NCBI GenBank assembly: GCA_003243195.1
Contig: QFQI01000002.1
Location: 310,001-374,000 of the forward strand
Length of the DNA stretch: 64,000 nt
From: Sphingomonas taxi
GTDB taxonomy: Bacteria; Pseudomonadota; Alphaproteobacteria; Sphingomonadales; Sphingomonadaceae
Direction: 5' to 3'
Under the pieces are notes generated by a model. It did not search any database. It had not been told where the DNA came from and saw only the letters and a program-made list of their open reading frames with translations. How positions within the stretch are numbered: position 1 is the stretch's first letter; the number at the start of each line of letters is the position of its first letter. A program made the position numbers and the translations under genes. Positions 56,442-64,000 of this stretch are shown piece after piece.

Positions 56442-57305
56442 CTACAGCAGTCCCGAATCCGGCTCCTCAGCCGGCGGCGCGGCGGGTGCGACATGCGCCG
56501 GCGGTGGCGCGAAGGCGCCGGTGATCGCGGCGGTTTCCAGCGTGTCGAGCGCGGCGCGCGCCTCGACCCAGCGGCGCGCGGCGGCGGTCCAGTTGCCCGC
56601 GTCCGCCGCGCCGGGCAGCCGCTCCACCTCCGCCAGCGCGGTTTCGACATTGCCGTTGTCGAGCTGGCGGCGCGCCCGCGCCAGCCGGTCCGACGGCAGC
56701 GGCGAGGGCGTGCCGACGCGGTGGATGACCACCAGGTTGCGCAACTCGCTGCCGATCCCGCTCCACCAGTCGCTGGGCGTCGCCAGCAGCACCGGCGTGA
56801 CCGCGCTCAGGCTCTCGCGCAGATCCTCCAGCGTCACCGGCGCGCGCGCGGCACGGATCACCGTCCCCACCTCGCGCGGCAGCGTGGCGGCGAAGCGCTG
56901 GCGCAGCTCCGCTTCGAGAAAGCCGAGTCCCGCGCCGCGATCCAACGCGCGGCGCGCGGCGAAGGTGACCAGGATCGCCTCGGCCTTGCCCGCGTTCACC
57001 GCGGCATCGGCCGTGTCGGCGTCGATATGCTGCGTGCGCGCTTCCAGATTGGCGAGCTGCGCGGCGAGCGCCGCCTCGCGCAGCGCCAGCGTGGTCGTAT
57101 CGGGCGCGGGCGCGGGCGTCGGCGCGGCCTTTGGCGCCACCGCCGCCGCCGGCGTGCCGGGCACGCGGCCGAAGAAGCCCGGCGTGTTGCGCACCGCATA
57201 GGCCATCAGCGCCAGCCCGATCAGGAACGCGACGATCGCGACGATCAGCGCGGGGCCGATCCGCGATCGCGACGCGTGACGGACGGGACCGGAGGGTTCG
57301 CTCAT
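56442..57305 (-). CDS. COG4223/mitofilin-like membrane protein downstream of hemD side
   Basis: A 287-residue product. It has one N-terminal membrane helix (IGPALIVAIVAFLIGLALMAYAV), then a Pro/Ala-rich linker and a mainly helical region: LALREAALAAQLANLEARTQHI (coiled coil), AEAILVTFAARRALDRGAGLGFLEAELRQRF, and LVVIHRVGTPSPLPSDRLARARRQLDNGNVETALAEVERLPG near the end. This is the alphaproteobacterial mitofilin-like pattern, often found with hemC-hemD and tsaD. It may shape the membrane; direct function in heme synthesis is not shown. Confidence 0.8.
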   Translation of the reverse strand: MSEPSGPVRHASRSRIGPALIVAIVAFLIGLALMAYAVRNTPGFFGRVPGTPAAAVAPKAAPTPAPAPDTTTLALREAALAAQLANLEARTQHIDADTADAAVNAGKAEAILVTFAARRALDRGAGLGFLEAELRQRFAATLPREVGTVIRAARAPVTLEDLRESLSAVTPVLLATPSDWWSGIGSELRNLVVIHRVGTPSPLPSDRLARARRQLDNGNVETALAEVERLPGAADAGNWTAAARRWVEARAALDTLETAAITGAFAPPPAHVAPAAPPAEEPDSGLL

Positions 57306-57337
57306 GCCGCCGCTTATCCCCGCGCCCGGCGCGGCGG

Positions 57338-57991
57338 TCAATCGGCCAGCCGCGCCGCCACCGCGACCAGGGCGGCATCGTCCGGTTCCGGCGCGACCGC
57401 CAGCGCGTCCCACCCCGCGCCCGCCGCCGCGGCGACCGCGTCGCTGAGCGCCGCGACGCGGATGTCCGCGCGCGATCGCGTGCCGAGCAGCGCCACGAAG
57501 CGCGCCGCCGCGCGGGGCGAATGGAGCAGCACCACGGCCCCGCCTGCGCCGGCCAGCGCCTCCGGGGGCACGTCCACCGCCTCGCTGGCATAGACGGTGA
57601 TCGCGACGACGCCGGGATGCGCGATCCGCTCGCGCCCGGCGAGATGCAGCAGGCGCGGCCACGCCCCGGCGCGCGCCACCACCGCTGCCACGTCCCCGCT
57701 GCCGGTCAGCGCGACGGACAGCCCCGCCCCGCGCGCGGCCTCCGCCGTCGCCGCGCCGACCGCCACCACCGGCAGGTGCGCGAGCCGCGCCAGCCCCGCG
57801 CCGGCCTGCCGGACGGCATTGGCGCTGGTGAGCAGCAGCGCGTCATGCGCGGCGGGATCGGGCGCCGCCCATGCGCACGGCACGATCCGGAACAACGGCA
57901 GCGCCACCGCCGCCACCCCCGCCGCCGCCAGCGCGGCGCAGGTACGCGCGTTGCCGGGCGCGGGCCGCAGCACCAGCGCGCGGCGCGGCAT
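57338..57991 (-). CDS. hemD: Uroporphyrinogen-III synthase
   Basis: A 217-residue protein starting MPRRALVLRPAPGNARTCAALAAAG at 57991, sharing one base with the hemC stop. It contains LLLTSANAVRQAGAGL, VGAATAEAARGAGLSVALTGSGDVAAVV and AVVLLHSPRAAARFVALL, the loose two-domain HemD pattern. Sequence conservation in this family is weak; adjacency to hemC makes the call firm. It cyclises hydroxymethylbilane to uroporphyrinogen III. Confidence 0.9.
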   Translation of the reverse strand: MPRRALVLRPAPGNARTCAALAAAGVAAVALPLFRIVPCAWAAPDPAAHDALLLTSANAVRQAGAGLARLAHLPVVAVGAATAEAARGAGLSVALTGSGDVAAVVARAGAWPRLLHLAGRERIAHPGVVAITVYASEAVDVPPEALAGAGGAVVLLHSPRAAARFVALLGTRSRADIRVAALSDAVAAAAGAGWDALAVAPEPDDAALVAVAARLAD

Positions 57992-58884
57992 CAGCCGAAC
58001 AGCGCGCGGATCGCGGCCGGCGCGCGGGCGAGCAATTCTTCGGCGAGATGCGCGCCCAGCGCGACCGGATCGTCGCCCCGCGCCTCGCCCTCCACCGCTT
58101 CCTCGCCGCCCGGCGACAGCAATTGCGCGCGCAGCCGCAGCATGCCGCCCTCCACCACCGCCAGCGCCGCGACCGGCGAGTGGCAGTCGGCGCGCAGCCC
58201 GGCGAGCAGCGCGCGCTCGGCGCGGATCGCGTGGTGCGTCGGCGCATCGTCGATCGCCGCGACCAGCGCGCGCGCCGGCCCCTGCGCCAGCGTTTCGATC
58301 CCCACCGCGCCCTGCGCCGGGGCGGGCAGCATCACCTCGGGCGCGATCGCCACGCCGGTATCGTGCCGCCCCAGCCGCTCCAGCCCGGCGGCGGCGAGCA
58401 GGGTCGCGTCCACCTCGCCCGCCGCCAGCTTGCCCAGCCGCGTGTCGACGTTGCCGCGAAACAGCACCGCCGACACGTCGGGACGCAGCCGGCGCACCTG
58501 CGCCGCGCGGCGCGGGCTGCTGGTGCCGATCACCGCGCCGTCCGGCAGCGCGGCGATCGACGCGGCGCCGATCAGCCGGTCGCGCACGTCGGCGCGCGGC
58601 AGTGTCGCGGCGATCGCGATCGCCTCGGGGCGCAGCGTCTCCACATCCTTCATCGAATGGACGCAGGCGTCGACCTCGCCGGCCAGCAGCGCGCGGTCGA
58701 GCTCCTTGGTCCACAGCGCCTTGCCGCCGATCTCGGCCAGCGCGCGATCCTGCACGCGGTCGCCGGTGGTGCGGATCGTGACGATCGCCACGTCATCCCA
58801 GCCATGCGCCGCCATCAGCGCATCGCGCACCATGCCCGCCTGGGTGAGCGCGAGCGGGGATCCACGGGTGCCGAGCCTGAACAT
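57991..58884 (-). CDS. hemC: Hydroxymethylbilane synthase (porphobilinogen deaminase)
   Basis: A 297-residue product from ATG 58884. Marks: RLGTRGSPLALTQAGMVRDAL, TTGDRVQDRALAEIGGKALWTKELDRALL, DACVHSMKDVET, VIGTSSPRRAAQVRRLRPDV, FRGNVDTRLGKL. The dipyrromethane cofactor Cys is Cys234 in RADCHSPVAAL. It links four porphobilinogens in heme synthesis. Divergent from tsaD with a 115-bp gap holding both promoters (not resolved). Confidence 0.96.
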   Translation of the reverse strand: MFRLGTRGSPLALTQAGMVRDALMAAHGWDDVAIVTIRTTGDRVQDRALAEIGGKALWTKELDRALLAGEVDACVHSMKDVETLRPEAIAIAATLPRADVRDRLIGAASIAALPDGAVIGTSSPRRAAQVRRLRPDVSAVLFRGNVDTRLGKLAAGEVDATLLAAAGLERLGRHDTGVAIAPEVMLPAPAQGAVGIETLAQGPARALVAAIDDAPTHHAIRAERALLAGLRADCHSPVAALAVVEGGMLRLRAQLLSPGGEEAVEGEARGDDPVALGAHLAEELLARAPAAIRALFG

Positions 58885-58999
58885 GCGCGTTGCCCTTGGC
58901 GGCTTCGACCATCCGCCGCAAGCACCCTGACGGCGCGCGGGCCGCCGCGCGGCCGCGGCGATCGGGCGTCGTCTCGAATTTCGCCGCGGCATCGCCTAG

Positions 59000-60034
59000 A
59001 TGGGCGGCATGCTGATCCTCGGTCTCGAATCCTCCTGCGACGAAACCGCCGCCGCCCTGGTCGACGGCGACCGGCGGGTGCTCGCGCATCGCCTCGCCGG
59101 GCAGGAGGAGGCGCACCGCCCGTTCGGCGGCGTCGTGCCCGAGATTGCGGCGCGCGCGCATGTCGAGGCGCTGGAGCCGCTGGTGGCGGCGGCGCTCGCC
59201 GATGCCGGCGCGACGCTGGCGGATGTCGATGCGATCGCCGCCACCGCCGGGCCGGGGCTGATCGGCGGGGTGATGGTCGGGCTGGTCACCGGCAAGGCGC
59301 TGGCGCACGCCGCCGGAAAGCCGCTGGTGGCGGTCAACCATCTGGAGGGCCATGCGCTCAGCCCGCGACTCGCCGATCCCGATCTCGCCTTCCCCTACCT
59401 GCTGCTGCTGGTGTCGGGCGGGCATTGCCAGTTGCTGCTGGTGGAGGGGGTCGCGCGCTATCGCCGGCTGGCGACCACGATCGACGATGCGGTGGGCGAG
59501 GCGTTCGACAAGACCGCCAAGATCCTCGGGCTGGGCTTTCCCGGCGGCCCGGCGGTGGAGCGTGCCGCCGCGACCGGCGATCCCCGCGCGGTGCCGCTGC
59601 CGCGCCCGCTGAAGGGATCGCCGGAGCCGCATTTCTCCTTCGCCGGACTGAAGGCGGCGGTGGCGCGCATGGCGCCCGATCACGCCGCCGCCGACGTCGC
59701 GGCCAGTTTCCAGCAGGCGGTGGTCGACTGCCTGATCGACCGCACGCGCCGCGCGATCGCGCGCGCGGACGGCGCGACCGCGCTGGTGGTGGCGGGCGGC
59801 GTTGCGGCGAATGGCGCGGTGCGCGCCGGGTTGCAGGCGCTGGCCCGCGAACACGGCCTGCGCTTCGTCGCGCCCCCGGCATGGCTGTGCACCGACAATG
59901 CCGCGATGATCGCCTGGGCGGGCGCGGAACGGTTCGCGGCCGGCCTGACCGATCCGCTCGACGTGGCGGCGCGCGCGCGCTGGCCGCTCGATCCGGCGGC
60001 GGAGAAGGTGCGCGGCGCCGGGGTGAAGGCGTGA
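59000..60034 (+). CDS. tsaD: tRNA threonylcarbamoyladenosine transferase TsaD
   Basis: A 344-residue ASKHA-fold protein. ILGLESSCDETAAALVDGD at the N-terminus, GGVVPEIAARAHVEAL, metal-binding His114 and His118 in AVNHLEGHALS, YLLLLVSGGHCQLLLV, FDKTAKILGLGFPGGPAVE, and VAGGVAANGAVRAGL are diagnostic. It makes t6A37 on ANN-decoding tRNAs with TsaBCE. Start at 59000 or the ATG at 59009. Overlaps gpsA by GTGA. Confidence 0.97.
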   Translation: MGGMLILGLESSCDETAAALVDGDRRVLAHRLAGQEEAHRPFGGVVPEIAARAHVEALEPLVAAALADAGATLADVDAIAATAGPGLIGGVMVGLVTGKALAHAAGKPLVAVNHLEGHALSPRLADPDLAFPYLLLLVSGGHCQLLLVEGVARYRRLATTIDDAVGEAFDKTAKILGLGFPGGPAVERAAATGDPRAVPLPRPLKGSPEPHFSFAGLKAAVARMAPDHAAADVAASFQQAVVDCLIDRTRRAIARADGATALVVAGGVAANGAVRAGLQALAREHGLRFVAPPAWLCTDNAAMIAWAGAERFAAGLTDPLDVAARARWPLDPAAEKVRGAGVKA

Positions 60035-61002
60035 TCGGCGTCATCGGCGCGGGCGCCTGGGGCACCGCGCTGGCGCAGGTCGCCGCCGCCAATGGGCATG
60101 ACGTCCGGCTGTGGGCGCGCGGCCCGGAACTGGCGGCGGCGATCAACGCGGCGCACGCCAATGCCGGCTATCTGCCCGGCGTCGCGCTGTCGCCGCTGAT
60201 CCGCGCGACCACCGATCTGCGCGCGGTGGCGGACGCGACGGTCACGCTGGTCGTCACGCCGGCGCAGCACATGCGCGCGGTGCTGTCGGCCATGCCCGCG
60301 ACCGGCCGCCCGCTGGTCGTGTGCTCCAAGGGGATCGAGGCGGGCACCCACCGGCTGATGAGCGACGTGGCGGCGGCGGCGCATCCCGATTCCCCGATCG
60401 CGGTGCTGTCCGGGCCGACCTTCGCGCATGAGGTGGCGCTGGGGCTGCCGACCGCGGTGACGCTGGCCTGCGCCGACGCCGACCTGCGCATCATGCTGGC
60501 CGAGGCGATCGCCGCGCCGCATTTCCGCCCCTATGTCACCGACGACGTGATCGGCGCGGAGATCGGCGGCGCGGTGAAGAACGTGCTGGCGATCGCCTGC
60601 GGCGTGGTCGACGGCGCCGGGCTGGGGCAGAATGCGCGCGCGGCGCTGATCGCGCGCGGCTTCGCGGAGATGACGCGCTTCGGGCTGGCGAAGGGCGCGC
60701 GCGCGGAGACGCTGGCCGGACTGTCCGGGCTGGGGGACTTGGTGCTGACCTGCTCCTCCACCGCGTCGCGCAACTTCTCGCTGGGCCTGGGGATCGGGCG
60801 GGGCGAGGCCGCCGCCGACCTGCTGGCCAACCGCCGCACCGTGGCGGAGGGCGCGTCCACCGCGCCGGTGCTGCGCGAGGCGGCGGCGGCGACCGGCGTC
60901 GAGATGCCGATCACCGCTGCGGTGTGCCGGCTGCTGGAGGGGGGCGCGGTGCGCGCGGTGATCGGCGACCTGCTGGCGCGGCCGTTACGCGACGAGGCAT
61001 AA
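60031..61002 (+). CDS. gpsA: Glycerol-3-phosphate dehydrogenase [NAD(P)+]
   Basis: A 323-residue protein. N-terminal nucleotide-binding IGVIGAGAWGTALAQVAAANGHDVRLWAR; CSKGIEAGTHRLMSDV; VLSGPTFAHEVALGLPTAVTLA; catalytic-Lys region EIGGAVKNVLAIACGVVDGAGLGQNARAALIARGFAEM; and GLSGLGDLVLTCSSTASRNFSLGLGIGRG. It makes sn-glycerol-3-phosphate for phospholipids. Its stop is 13 bases before the inverted copy of the repeat element. Confidence 0.96.
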   Translation: MIGVIGAGAWGTALAQVAAANGHDVRLWARGPELAAAINAAHANAGYLPGVALSPLIRATTDLRAVADATVTLVVTPAQHMRAVLSAMPATGRPLVVCSKGIEAGTHRLMSDVAAAAHPDSPIAVLSGPTFAHEVALGLPTAVTLACADADLRIMLAEAIAAPHFRPYVTDDVIGAEIGGAVKNVLAIACGVVDGAGLGQNARAALIARGFAEMTRFGLAKGARAETLAGLSGLGDLVLTCSSTASRNFSLGLGIGRGEAAADLLANRRTVAEGASTAPVLREAAAATGVEMPITAAVCRLLEGGAVRAVIGDLLARPLRDEA

Positions 61003-61015
61003 CGCGCCGCGACCG

Positions 61016-61053
61016 GCCGGCACCGCGAAACGCGTTTCCAAACAGCCGCTCAG
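61016..61053. repeat. Repeat-family element at the gpsA / DUF1674 convergent junction
   Basis: On the minus strand these 38 bp match the left part of the marR-junction element (41535-41582), starting at the same place relative to a stop codon: both begin C-TGA, where TGA is the stop of the gene (here DUF1674, 61052-61050). The marR copy differs only by an extra 10-bp tandem unit. The copy contains the 12-bp palindrome GAAACGCGTTTC (61026-61037). It fills most of the 47-bp gap between two convergent genes, suggesting transcription termination. Confidence 0.75.
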
Positions 61054-61211
61054 AAATCCACCGCGATCCCGTCGCGTTCCCAGTCGCCGAAGCGCACCGG
61101 ATCGCGCCCCAGCGGGTCGTGCGCCGGGCGCGCCAGCGGCGCGGGCGCGGGCACCGGGGTGTTGGGGGACAGGTGCGCGGGCGGCTTCACATGGTCGGGG
61201 CGCTTGCCCAT
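61050..61211 (-). CDS. DUF1674 small protein (SdhAF4-like)
   Basis: A 53-residue protein: MGKRPDHVKPPAHLSPNTPV, a Pro/Ala-rich middle, and the conserved end LGRDPVRFGDWERDGIAVDF. DUF1674 (SDHAF4) proteins end in this 'PTRYGDWE..G...DF' block and assist the flavinylated subunit of succinate dehydrogenase in mitochondria and alphaproteobacteria. No sdh gene is nearby. It is divergent from rsmB. Confidence 0.88.
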   Translation of the reverse strand: MGKRPDHVKPPAHLSPNTPVPAPAPLARPAHDPLGRDPVRFGDWERDGIAVDF

Positions 61212-61295
61212 GACGGTCCTTCCGATTGATCCGAGGTGCCGACGGGGACATATGCAGCGCCATGACCCCCCGCAACCCGCGCCCGCGCGCCTGAC

Positions 61296-62600
61296 ATGGC
61301 GCGCCCCCGACCGACCACGCGTCCCGCCCCCGGCGGTCCCGAGCCGCTGGGCACCGCCACCCGCCGCGCGGCGCTGCGGCTGCTCGACGCGGTGCTGCGC
61401 CGGGGGGAGCCGCTCGAATCGGCGCTCGCCCATGCGACGCGCGCGCTGCCGGGTGGCCCCGATCGCGGGCTGGCGCATGCCATCGCCGCGGAAACGCTGC
61501 GCCGGCTTCCCGATCTCGACGCGCTGATCGATTCGGCGACGCGCCAGCGGCTGCCCGACGATGCCAAGGCGCGCTTCGCGCTGCGCATCGCGCTGGTGCA
61601 GGTGCTGGCGCTCGGCACGCCGCCGCATGCCGCGATCGCCACCGTGCTGCCGCTGGTCGACGGCGGCCCGCGCAAGCTGGTGCACGGGGTGTTCGGCACG
61701 CTGATGCGTGGCAGCGCGACCCTGCCCGACGTGCCGACGCTGCCCACCACGGTCGCCGATCGCTGGCGCGACAATTGGGGCAAGGACGTCGCCGCCGCCG
61801 CCGCGCGCGCGATCGCCGCGCCGCCGCCGATCGACCTGTCGCTGGCCGCCCCCGCGTGGGAGGGGATCGACGCGCCGTCGCTCGCGCCCGCGCACCGCCG
61901 CGTGCCCGCCGGCAGCGAGGTGGCGGCGCTGCCCGGCTATGACAGCGGCGCATGGTGGGTGCAGGATCTCGCCGCCTCGATCCCCGCGCGGCTGATCGGA
62001 CGCGGGCCGGAAGGTGGCGGGGGAACCGCGCTGGACCTGTGCGCCGCGCCCGGCGGCAAGACGCTGCAACTCGCCGCGGCGGGGTGGCAGGTGACCGCGG
62101 TCGACATCTCCGAAAGTCGCGCCGCGCGACTTCGCGAGAATGGCGCGCGCACCGGGCTGCGCTTCGCGGTGGAGATCGCCGACGTGCTGCAATGGTCGCC
62201 CCCCGCCCCCGCCGACGCGGTGCTGGTCGACGCGCCGTGCAGCGCGACCGGCATCTTCCGCCGCCATCCCGACGTGCTGCACCGCGCGCACGGCGGCATC
62301 GTCGCGGAGATGGCGCTGGTGCAGGCGCGCATCCTGTCGCGCGCGGCGCAGTGGGTCGCGCCGGGCGGCACGCTGGTCTACGCCACCTGCTCGCTGGAGC
62401 CGGAGGAAGGCGAGGCGCAGCTCGACCGCTTCCTGGACGCGCATCGCGACTTCGCGATCCGCCCGGTGCTGCGCGCCGAACTGCCCGACGGGATCGAGCC
62501 GGAGCCGGAGGGCTGGGTCCGCACCCTGCCCGGCATGCTGGAGGAGGCCGGCGGATGCGACGGGTTCTTCGTGGCGCGGGTCCAACGCGCTTCCGCCTGA
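61296..62600 (+). CDS. rsmB: 16S rRNA (cytosine-C5)-methyltransferase RsmB-type
   Basis: A 434-residue protein. The N-terminal half is the NusB-like RNA-binding domain (RAALRLLDAVLRRGEPLESAL, FALRIALVQVLALGTPPHAAI). The C-terminal Rossmann domain has LDLCAAPGGKTLQLAAAGWQVTAVDISESR, ADAVLVDAPCSATGIFRRHPDV and VYATCSLEPEEGEAQLDRFL, with the two catalytic cysteines (PCS and TCS) of m5C RNA methyltransferases. Target m5C967 in 16S rRNA by family. Lies 29 bp before rpe. Confidence 0.93.
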   Translation: MARPRPTTRPAPGGPEPLGTATRRAALRLLDAVLRRGEPLESALAHATRALPGGPDRGLAHAIAAETLRRLPDLDALIDSATRQRLPDDAKARFALRIALVQVLALGTPPHAAIATVLPLVDGGPRKLVHGVFGTLMRGSATLPDVPTLPTTVADRWRDNWGKDVAAAAARAIAAPPPIDLSLAAPAWEGIDAPSLAPAHRRVPAGSEVAALPGYDSGAWWVQDLAASIPARLIGRGPEGGGGTALDLCAAPGGKTLQLAAAGWQVTAVDISESRAARLRENGARTGLRFAVEIADVLQWSPPAPADAVLVDAPCSATGIFRRHPDVLHRAHGGIVAEMALVQARILSRAAQWVAPGGTLVYATCSLEPEEGEAQLDRFLDAHRDFAIRPVLRAELPDGIEPEPEGWVRTLPGMLEEAGGCDGFFVARVQRASA

Positions 62601-62629
62601 CGCCCGCGTCCGCTAACGCAGCCGCCATC

Positions 62630-63292
62630 ATGACCAAACCCGTCCGCATCGCGCCTTCGATCCTGTCCGCCGACTTCGCCAGATTGGGGGAGGAGGTGCG
62701 CGCGATCGACGCGGCGGGCGCCGACTGGATCCATATCGACGTGATGGACGGCCATTTCGTGCCCAACATCACGATGGGGCCGGCGATCGTGAAGGCGATC
62801 CGCCCGTACACCGCCAAGCCGTTCGACGTTCACCTGATGATCTCGCCGGTCGACGCCTATCTGGACGCCTTTGCGGAGGCCGGCGCCGACACGATCACCG
62901 TCCACCCGGAGGCCGGGCCGCACATCCACCGCTCGCTCCAGCATATCAAGTCGCTGGGCAAGCGCGCCGGCGTGGTGCTGAACCCCGGCACCCCGGCCAA
63001 GATGCTCGACTATCTGATCGACATGGTGGATCTGGTGCTGGTGATGAGCGTCAATCCCGGTTTCGGGGGGCAGCATTTCATCGACGGGCAGTTGAAAAAG
63101 ATCTCCGCGATCCGCCGCATGATCGAACAATCGGGGCGTGACATCGACCTGGAGGTCGACGGCGGCATCGACGCCGATACCGCGCGCCGCGCGATCACGG
63201 CGGGCGCCGACGCGCTGGTCGCGGGCACCGCCACCTTCCGTGGCGGCGCGGCGCGTTACGCCGAGAACATCCGGAGCCTGCGCGGCGGATGA
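62630..63292 (+). CDS. rpe: Ribulose-phosphate 3-epimerase
   Basis: A 220-residue TIM-barrel protein: RIAPSILSADFARLGEEVRAIDAAGADWIHIDVMDGHFVPNITMGPAIV, FDVHLMISPVDAYLDAFAEAGADTITVHPEAG, VVLNPGTP, VLVMSVNPGFGGQHFIDGQLKKI and LEVDGGIDADTARRAITAGADALVAGTATFRG. It interconverts ribulose-5-phosphate and xylulose-5-phosphate. Overlaps the following heparinase-family gene by ATGA. Confidence 0.98.
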   Translation: MTKPVRIAPSILSADFARLGEEVRAIDAAGADWIHIDVMDGHFVPNITMGPAIVKAIRPYTAKPFDVHLMISPVDAYLDAFAEAGADTITVHPEAGPHIHRSLQHIKSLGKRAGVVLNPGTPAKMLDYLIDMVDLVLVMSVNPGFGGQHFIDGQLKKISAIRRMIEQSGRDIDLEVDGGIDADTARRAITAGADALVAGTATFRGGAARYAENIRSLRGG

Positions 63293-64000
63293 CCGACGAC
63301 ACGAAGGACGGCATCGACGGCGAGCGCCCGGTCACGGTCGCCGCCGGAACCGGCGAATCGCTTTCCGACCGGCTCGGCGCGTGGTTCGAGCGGATGACGT
63401 GGCGCACCCCGATCCACGACCGGCGGCTTGACGGCCAGCATCCGGTGAAGCTGCTCGCCGTGCCGGCCGACCCGCTGCCGGGCGAGGAGGATCTGGGCGA
63501 GGCGCTGCTGGAGGGCTGGATGTTCGCCGGCGGCGAGCATCACGGGCTGGACGCGCTGGACATCGCCGCCCCGGCCGTCGGGCCGGCGTTCGCCGATTAT
63601 CTGCACGGTTTCGGGTGGCTGCGCGATCTCGCCGCGGTGCCCGATCGCGCGCGCACGGTGCCGCTGGCGGAGGCGATCACCGCGCGCTGGCTGGCGGCGC
63701 ATGGCGACCGGGTGTCGGACACCGCATGGCGCCCGCATGTCGTGGCGCGACGGCTGGCGATGTGGGCGTTCCACGCGCCGCTGCTGCTGTCGTCGAGCGA
63801 TCTGGTGTTCCGCTCGCGGATCCTGAACGGCGTGGCGCGCGCCGCCCGGCACCTGGATCGCGCCGCCGACCGGGCGCCGCCGGGCGCGGAGCGGATCGCG
63901 TCATGGTCCGGCGTCGTGATCGCCGGGCTGCTGATCCCGGGCGGCGAGACGCGGCTGGCGATCGGCGAGGCGGGGATCGCGCGCGCGCTGGCGAGCGGCC
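63289..64000 (+). CDS. Heparinase II/III family protein, 5' part only
   Basis: The first 237 codons of a gene cut by the right window edge. It begins MTDDTKDGIDGERPVTVAAG and continues with GLDALDIAAPAVGPAFADYLHGFGWLRDLAAV, TARWLAAHGDRVSDTAWRPHVVARRLAMWAFHAPLLLSSSDLVFRSRILNGVARAARHLDR, the alpha-toroid start typical of alphaproteobacterial heparinase II/III-like proteins, which in this group lie between rpe and purH. The catalytic C-terminal half is not visible, so activity cannot be judged. Overlaps rpe by ATGA. Confidence 0.82.
   Translation, partial: MTDDTKDGIDGERPVTVAAGTGESLSDRLGAWFERMTWRTPIHDRRLDGQHPVKLLAVPADPLPGEEDLGEALLEGWMFAGGEHHGLDALDIAAPAVGPAFADYLHGFGWLRDLAAVPDRARTVPLAEAITARWLAAHGDRVSDTAWRPHVVARRLAMWAFHAPLLLSSSDLVFRSRILNGVARAARHLDRAADRAPPGAERIASWSGVVIAGLLIPGGETRLAIGEAGIARALASG

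Noticed and set aside
57871..61002. A 1043-codon open frame on the plus strand covering hemC and tsaD
   Set aside because: It merges shadow frames with the real gpsA gene at its end. The first 700 residues have no domain and oppose or overlap well-recognised genes.
1..64000. CRISPR array, retron, diversity-generating element, restriction or toxin-antitoxin defence system
   Set aside because: No regular direct repeats with spacers, no reverse transcriptase, Cas, methylase or toxin-like proteins were found among the readable genes.

Overview
The window looks like chromosome of a Sphingomonas-type alphaproteobacterium (Sphingomonadaceae). The DNA is very GC-rich. The gene content fits: class I lysyl-tRNA synthetase, a RibBX-type riboflavin protein, CrtZ-like carotenoid hydroxylase, TorF-type porin, the coxB-coxA / ctaB-ctaG-coxC layout, and a gene-transfer-agent (GTA)-like head-tail block. 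Most genes are packed in operons joined by 4-bp ATGA/GTGA start-stop overlaps. I see no insertion sequence, integrase, CRISPR array, restriction system or toxin-antitoxin pair.

Region 1 (1-7071, minus strand): a phage-derived, GTA-like virion cassette. In order of transcription it encodes small terminase, large terminase, portal, a small membrane protein, prohead protease, major capsid, head-tail connector, a very small protein, a DUF3168 protein, major tail protein, two tail-chaperone-type proteins and the start of the tape measure (cut by the window edge). A good sigma70-like promoter with possible operator sequences and a nested hairpin precede it. Region 2 (7183-10602): glutaryl-CoA dehydrogenase plus a CoA transferase, divergent from a LysR regulator, then tRNA-Gly(TCC). 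Region 3 (10953-19292, minus): the aa3-type cytochrome c oxidase locus coxB-coxA, then a strong terminator, a GNAT acetyltransferase and an alpha/beta hydrolase, then ctaB, a 45-aa membrane protein, ctaG, coxC, DUF983 and SURF1.

Region 4 (19382-25958, plus): pyrE-pdxJ-acpS-lepB, a PerM/AI-2E family permease, then a three-gene set (membrane protein, secreted DUF2141 protein, GT4 glycosyltransferase). Region 5 (26020-29160, minus): rpmF-plsX-fabH-ihfA-merR, a lipid/ribosome/nucleoid operon. Region 6 (29238-40914): MBL hydrolase, pabBC, aminotransferase, a 46-aa membrane protein, lipoprotein MsrA; on the minus strand Trm112-like, LON-domain protein and YbbN, a TorF porin, a SulP transporter and a two-component system; then tRNA-Gly(GCC).

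Region 7 (41031-46246): a MarR regulator convergent with a FUSC/DUF1656/HlyD/NodT efflux operon whose promoter spacer holds a perfect palindrome. Region 8 (46310-52831): HPP protein and DUF72, then ribH, ribBX, ribE and ribD, a small membrane protein and gltX. Region 9 (53014-64000): prs, crtZ, lysS, COG4223 membrane protein, hemD-hemC, tsaD-gpsA, DUF1674, rsmB-rpe and a heparinase-family gene cut by the window edge.

The most notable non-coding signals are: (i) a family of related palindromic elements at three convergent gene junctions (about 41.6, 53.95 and 61.0 kb); (ii) the efflux-operon promoter/operator, whose -10 neighbourhood shares a 10-mer with the marR promoter; (iii) the promoter, leader and internal hairpins of the GTA-like cassette, with a capsid gene that seems to lack the N-terminal scaffold region. 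No wholly new system stands out. All function calls are by protein-motif recognition without database searches.
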